This document shows, piece by piece, positions 38,083-40,716 of a stretch of DNA of 40,716 nt. Both the position numbers and the translations under genes were made by a program. The stretch comes from Methylotenera sp. GTDB taxonomy: Bacteria; Pseudomonadota; Gammaproteobacteria; Burkholderiales; Methylophilaceae. The stretch lies in NCBI GenBank assembly GCA_017880905.1, contig JADGRO010000025.1, positions 1-40,716 of the forward strand. The letters are read 5' to 3'. Under the pieces are notes generated by a model. That model did not search any database, was not told the DNA's origin, and was given only the letters and a program-made list of their open reading frames with translations. Every line of letters begins with the position of its first letter. Position 1 is the first letter of the stretch.

Positions 38083-38958
38083 TTATTTAGTGAGAATCCT
38101 AACTGGTTTGACCCTTTTTAACGACACTTGATATAAATCGATATAACCTGTTTCAAAGCAACGTTGTGCCGCATCAAAATAAATACTGTAGTGATCAAAA
38201 AGATTTTGCCCATAGCGTTCAATAATTATTGCTTTATTGATCACTAATCTTTGTTTCCACTCATTTAAGGTTCGTGCGTAATCTAATCCAATGCAGCTGA
38301 CTGCCGAAATTTCATACTTGTCGATAATGGCAGCCTGAATATCACTAATGGATGGCAGTGCTGACCCTGGAAATACTTTATTGAGTAAGTATCGAGAATC
38401 TCTTACTTCGGATACCGAATTAGGCGCCCTAGAGATCACAATAGTCTGAAGTCCTATTTGTGCCTCTGAGGTTGAGATGCTTTGGCACCAATCAAAAAAA
38501 GTTCGGTAAATCTCGCGTTGTCGTGAGACGGCGTGATCTTCAAAAGAAGCAAAATGTTCAAATGCTCCAATGGAAATAATAGAGTCAAATTTATGCTCAG
38601 GAACTAAATAGTCTTGCCAAGAACACAGATCAACCGAGAGATTCTGATTGCGTGCATGATTAACGTATTCAAACTGTCGGGTACTTAAGGTCAAACCATG
38701 TACTTGGGTGTTTGGATAATGATCAACAATGTAGTGCATTAGGCCACCCCAACCACATCCAATATCAATGACATGGTCGCCTTGCGTCACATTGGCATAA
38801 TGGCATAGTCTTTTAAACTTATCCTCTTGTGCCTGCTCCAACTCGCATGCTTTCTTCCATACTCCACAACTATATGCACGATATTTTTTATCCAGAAAGA
38901 GTGCGAAAAAATCGTTATCTACATCGTAGTGATGCTCAATATCTGCCTTTGAAGCCAT
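38083..38958 (-). CDS. Cyclopropane-fatty-acid-synthase-type SAM methyltransferase
   Basis: This 291-residue protein begins IEHHYDVDNDFFALFLDKKYRAYSCGVW, the family's lipid-proximal helix and loop. SAM motif I is HVIDIGCGWGGLMHYI (residues 62-77), followed by GLTLSTRQFEYV and ISIGAFEHF, a variant of the CFA synthase family SIGMFEHVG loop. Compared with E. coli Cfa (382 residues) it lacks the N-terminal domain and is closer in size to mycolic-acid-type and small-molecule methyltransferases, so the substrate may not be phospholipid. GGGT lies 6 bases before the ATG. It stands alone between the frameshifted VF530 gene and the HIT-like gene, with a terminator downstream. Confidence 0.85.
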   Translation of the reverse strand: MASKADIEHHYDVDNDFFALFLDKKYRAYSCGVWKKACELEQAQEDKFKRLCHYANVTQGDHVIDIGCGWGGLMHYIVDHYPNTQVHGLTLSTRQFEYVNHARNQNLSVDLCSWQDYLVPEHKFDSIISIGAFEHFASFEDHAVSRQREIYRTFFDWCQSISTSEAQIGLQTIVISRAPNSVSEVRDSRYLLNKVFPGSALPSISDIQAAIIDKYEISAVSCIGLDYARTLNEWKQRLVINKAIIIERYGQNLFDHYSIYFDAAQRCFETGYIDLYQVSLKRVKPVRILTK

Positions 38959-39165
38959 CTTATACCCTAAAACCTATTTATGTTTTATATTGTAGATGTG
39001 CGGTAAATTTATCCTTTTACAATTCAATCTGCTCGAATTGAGTTGCCCATTACAATATGTGTTAAGACTATATATTCTAGCGCGCTTTGCATAGGCATAA
39101 TTATATAAATAATTGAAAACAGTCTCTCATAATTCACAAATTGTGGTAAGTTTTCCTGCTGAGAA

Positions 39166-39185
39166 CGACCCAAAGCTGACATTCA
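39166..39185 (+). repeat. Recurrent 20-bp motif, copy 3
   Basis: CGACCCAAAGCTGACATTCA, the closest copy to the consensus. It lies downstream of the HIT-like gene. Confidence 0.5.
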
Positions 39186-39224
39186 ACGACTCAAGCGCAG
39201 GTGCTTGGTTGGGCGAATATAACT

Positions 39225-39704
39225 TTACTCTTGGTTTACTCTCTTGCCGGTCAAATGAAAGTGTAGATAGCCGACTAATTGTTTATCAGGACCATTCGAG
39301 TAAATCCGATAATCTTGCAATCCATCCTTCTCTATCAATTGACGTGCCGTTAAGAACAGATCAGTTAAATAGGCTTCATCTTCAATGGAAATTTTACCGA
39401 CATCGTGGATATCTTTCTTTGGCACGAGGACGTAGTGGACCTTGGTCTTGGACATGGAAACTGATATTGCGAAGGTCTTGTCCGTTTCCAATACAACCAA
39501 AGGGACTGTTTCCAAATGCCCGGAAAGGGTGCGAATTCCCACCGATGCTAGGAGTCCCATAATGTCCTGGGGGTTCCATGGCTTACGAACTGGTGGCAAC
39601 TCCAGCGGCGCGTTTGGAATAGGGCGATGGATGGAGGCCGCCCCAAACAAAAAACCTGCTGCGAAGACAACCAAGATCGCAGCTATGAGTTTATATTTAT
39701 TCAT
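39225..39704 (-). CDS. Membrane-anchored HIT-like domain protein
   Basis: ATG 39704 (MNKYKLIAAILVVFAAGFLFG) gives 159 residues with an N-terminal membrane anchor or signal. A longer start at 39722 would overlap the attC-like site. The soluble part resembles histidine-triad proteins: ISVSMSKTKVHYVLVPKKDIHDV, then LQDYRIYSNGPDKQLVGYLHFHLTGKR. The canonical HxHxHxx triad is YLHFHLTG here: the second and third His are present and the first is Tyr. HIT proteins hydrolyse or transfer nucleoside phosphates; an exported version with an altered triad is unusual and its activity uncertain. It starts just downstream of attC-like site 2, as an integron cassette gene would. Confidence 0.7.
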   Translation of the reverse strand: MNKYKLIAAILVVFAAGFLFGAASIHRPIPNAPLELPPVRKPWNPQDIMGLLASVGIRTLSGHLETVPLVVLETDKTFAISVSMSKTKVHYVLVPKKDIHDVGKISIEDEAYLTDLFLTARQLIEKDGLQDYRIYSNGPDKQLVGYLHFHLTGKRVNQE

Positions 39705-39716
39705 TCGATTTGTCCC

Positions 39717-39774
39717 GCCCAATTTCTGAATTAAGGGGCTGGTTTTAGCCAGTCCCGTTTGAATGATTGACTAG
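39717..39774 (-). repeat. attC-like site 2
   Basis: In cassette orientation it reads TCATTCAAACGGGAC, a CTGG/CCAG hairpin, GCCCCTTAATTCA, and ATTGGGC (one mismatch to GTTRRRY). The arms match site 1 (27641-27700) while the loop differs, as expected of attC sites from one integron. It lies 3' of the PepSY gene and immediately 5' of the HIT-like gene, the exact position of a cassette junction. Confidence 0.5.
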
Positions 39775-39820
39775 AGTTTATTCGACTGCCTCGTAAACCA
39801 GATCTCACATAACTCTCTAC

Positions 39821-40132
39821 TCAATCTGGATGTGGGCCTTCTGGCTTATCCTCTAACACAGTCCCAGTCATGGCATCGACACCAACTTCCTGCGTTACTT
39901 TTCCTTGTCTGATATCGAAGGAATAGCGCAGGCCGCTGCCGCCTTTCTCAAGCTCCAGTTCCTCATCGGTAATTTTGCCTGGATGAGCCTTGAGGGCAAT
40001 CGCCCGAGCCTGCTCCATGCTGATTTTGGCATCCTTAGACAATTTTTCGCCCGTATAGGCTTGTGCACAAATTGCCACTGACATCATCAAAGGGAATAAA
40101 AGTACTTTAAATATGTTTTGATTGCGATTCAT
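39821..40132 (-). CDS. PepSY-domain periplasmic protein
   Basis: This 103-residue protein has a signal peptide (residues 1-25, LLFPLMMSVAICAQA). A single PepSY domain follows: ISMEQARAIALKAHPGKITDEEL, then LRYSFDIRQGKVTQEVGVDAMTGTVLE. PepSY domains are thought to modulate proteases or bind small ligands outside the cytoplasm; no specific partner is visible. AAGGAG lies 8 bases before the ATG, a strong site. Followed by attC-like site 2, it looks like a cassette gene. Confidence 0.88.
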   Translation of the reverse strand: MNRNQNIFKVLLFPLMMSVAICAQAYTGEKLSKDAKISMEQARAIALKAHPGKITDEELELEKGGSGLRYSFDIRQGKVTQEVGVDAMTGTVLEDKPEGPHPD

Positions 40133-40453
40133 GATTAAAACTCCTTATATAGTTCGGTCAACAAGATACTTGGCCTTGTGGAAAGACATCACGATTTTTA
40201 CTTTATGTTAGGTAGGAAATCTAATCAAAATAATGGAGGCTATTCGTCATTGAATTTCCAAGCTGCTGTCCCCTGTTTATGACAGCCACTGTCGGACAAT
40301 TTGAAACCATCGTAGTTCAGATCATTGGATTAAGTGCAGGGAGTTTTTCAACACAATCTGCCGTTCAACATTCAGAGAGTTAGTATACGGGGAAGCGTTT
40401 TCAAGACCGACAGGTTATGGCCGAACTTTGCCCTTTCATCACATGGCGCTAAG

Positions 40454-40473
40454 CGACCCAAAGGAGACGTTGG
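40454..40473 (+). repeat. Recurrent 20-bp motif, copy 4
   Basis: CGACCCAAAGGAGACGTTGG, a diverged copy located 12 bases before direct repeat B. Confidence 0.4.
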
Positions 40474-40485
40474 TTCGAGCCCATA

Positions 40486-40536
40486 TTGGCTCACCAAGGC
40501 AGACAGAACTGAGAACTGGATTATATCAATTTCAAT
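40486..40536 (+). repeat. 50-bp direct repeat, copy B
   Basis: Starts TTGGCTCACCAAGGCAGACA and continues through ACTGAGAACTGG to ATTATATCAATTTCAAT. See copy A at 37967-38015. Confidence 0.8.
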
Positions 40537-40646
40537 AAAGCAGCCATCCATAGCTTTAGATTTAAATTGCCGAAGCTTCCTTTCGACCTACGAAGACTAT
40601 CGAGGATTAAGAATATAAATGTTAAAAATTCTAATTTCCTTTGCGC

Positions 40647-40652
40647 TATAAT
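40647..40652 (+). promoter_or_regulatory. -10 element of the Tat-substrate gene
   Basis: TATAAT, with no good -35 (AAAAAT at 17-base spacing). The expected transcription start is at or next to the ATG. Confidence 0.45.
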
Positions 40653-40658
40653 CATCTG

Positions 40659-40716
40659 ATGACCACTTCTAATCGAGCTTCGCTGTCACGTCGAGATTTC
40701 ATAGTGACGTTGCTAA
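40659..40716 (+). CDS. Start of a Tat-exported protein (3' end outside window)
   Basis: Only 19 codons are visible: MTTSNRASLSRRDFIVTLL. SRRDFI matches the twin-arginine export motif (S/T-R-R-x-F-h) at the start of a hydrophobic segment, so a folded, probably cofactor-bearing periplasmic protein is expected. A perfect TATAAT (40647-40652) lies 6 bases before the ATG and no ribosome-binding site is seen, which suggests a leaderless transcript. The rest of the gene is not in the window. Confidence 0.6.
   Translation, partial: MTTSNRASLSRRDFIVTLL

Larger units (their letters stand above)
40133..40658. other. Intergenic region carrying repeat B and motif copy 4
   Basis: No credible gene; a 94-residue + strand frame (40334-40618) spans the repeats and resembles no family. 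It contains the ribosome-binding site of the PepSY gene, motif copy 4, a tRNA-like string (GGTTCGAGCCC followed 13 bases later by ACCA, 40471-40497) and direct repeat B. Confidence 0.6.

Noticed and set aside
39113-39562. 149-residue + strand frame
   Set aside because: It is mostly the antisense of the HIT-like gene, which has a membrane anchor, a recognisable domain and cassette context.
40462-40497. Intact tRNA gene before direct repeat B
   Set aside because: GGTTCGAGCCC and ACCA are present, but the T-stem has two mismatches and no acceptor, D or anticodon arms are found upstream.
40334-40618. 94-residue + strand frame
   Set aside because: It runs through direct repeat B and motif copy 4, which explains its sequence without coding.

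Overview
The window looks like a chromosomal segment of a betaproteobacterium, most plausibly a Methylophilaceae (Methylotenera-like) methylotroph. This is inferred from gene order and protein style, not from a search. The minus-strand order tRNA-Val, thrS, infC, rpmI, rplT, pheS, pheT, ihfA, merR-type regulator, tRNA-Pro, and a full 14-gene nuo operon with every gene on one strand, are typical of that class.

Layout. (1) 1-436: the 3' end of a tyrosine integrase abutting the 3' end of tRNA-Pro(GGG), the probable edge of an integrated element lying to the left. (2) 437-8316: the translation and IHF block. infC appears to start at an ATA codon, and an intergenic repeat lies in its leader. (3) 8369-12474: a compact minus-strand run of a HEPN-like hypothetical, an MltB-type transglycosylase, a YeeZ-type SDR, a NUDIX hydrolase and a YpfJ-type metallopeptidase. 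A dRS3-like palindrome supplies one C-terminus. (4) 12548-27056: nuoN back to nuoA, all 14 complex I subunits, with a second copy of the intergenic repeat between nuoE and nuoD. Together these encode the NADH:quinone oxidoreductase that feeds the respiratory chain.

(5) 27057-40716: an accessory region. It opens with a tRNA 3'-end fragment upstream of nuoA, then an attC-like site and a broken zinc alcohol/formaldehyde dehydrogenase gene. Next comes a three-gene locus of unknown product: an NPPY methyltransferase, a PurD-like ATP-grasp ligase, and a convergent heme-oxygenase-like di-iron oxidase, followed by a CsbD-like stress protein. A more conserved island, tesA divergent from ybbA-ybbP, follows. 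The last 4 kb holds small cassette-like genes: GIY-YIG, a two-TM protein, a frameshifted VF530 gene, a CFA-type methyltransferase, a membrane-anchored HIT-like protein, PepSY, and the start of a Tat-exported protein. These are interspersed with a second attC-like site, a 50-bp direct repeat and a recurrent 20-bp motif.

The best candidates for something undescribed are the methyltransferase/ATP-grasp/di-iron oxidase locus, the attC-like sites without any visible integron integrase, and the GTAC-hairpin intergenic repeat inserted inside two core operons.
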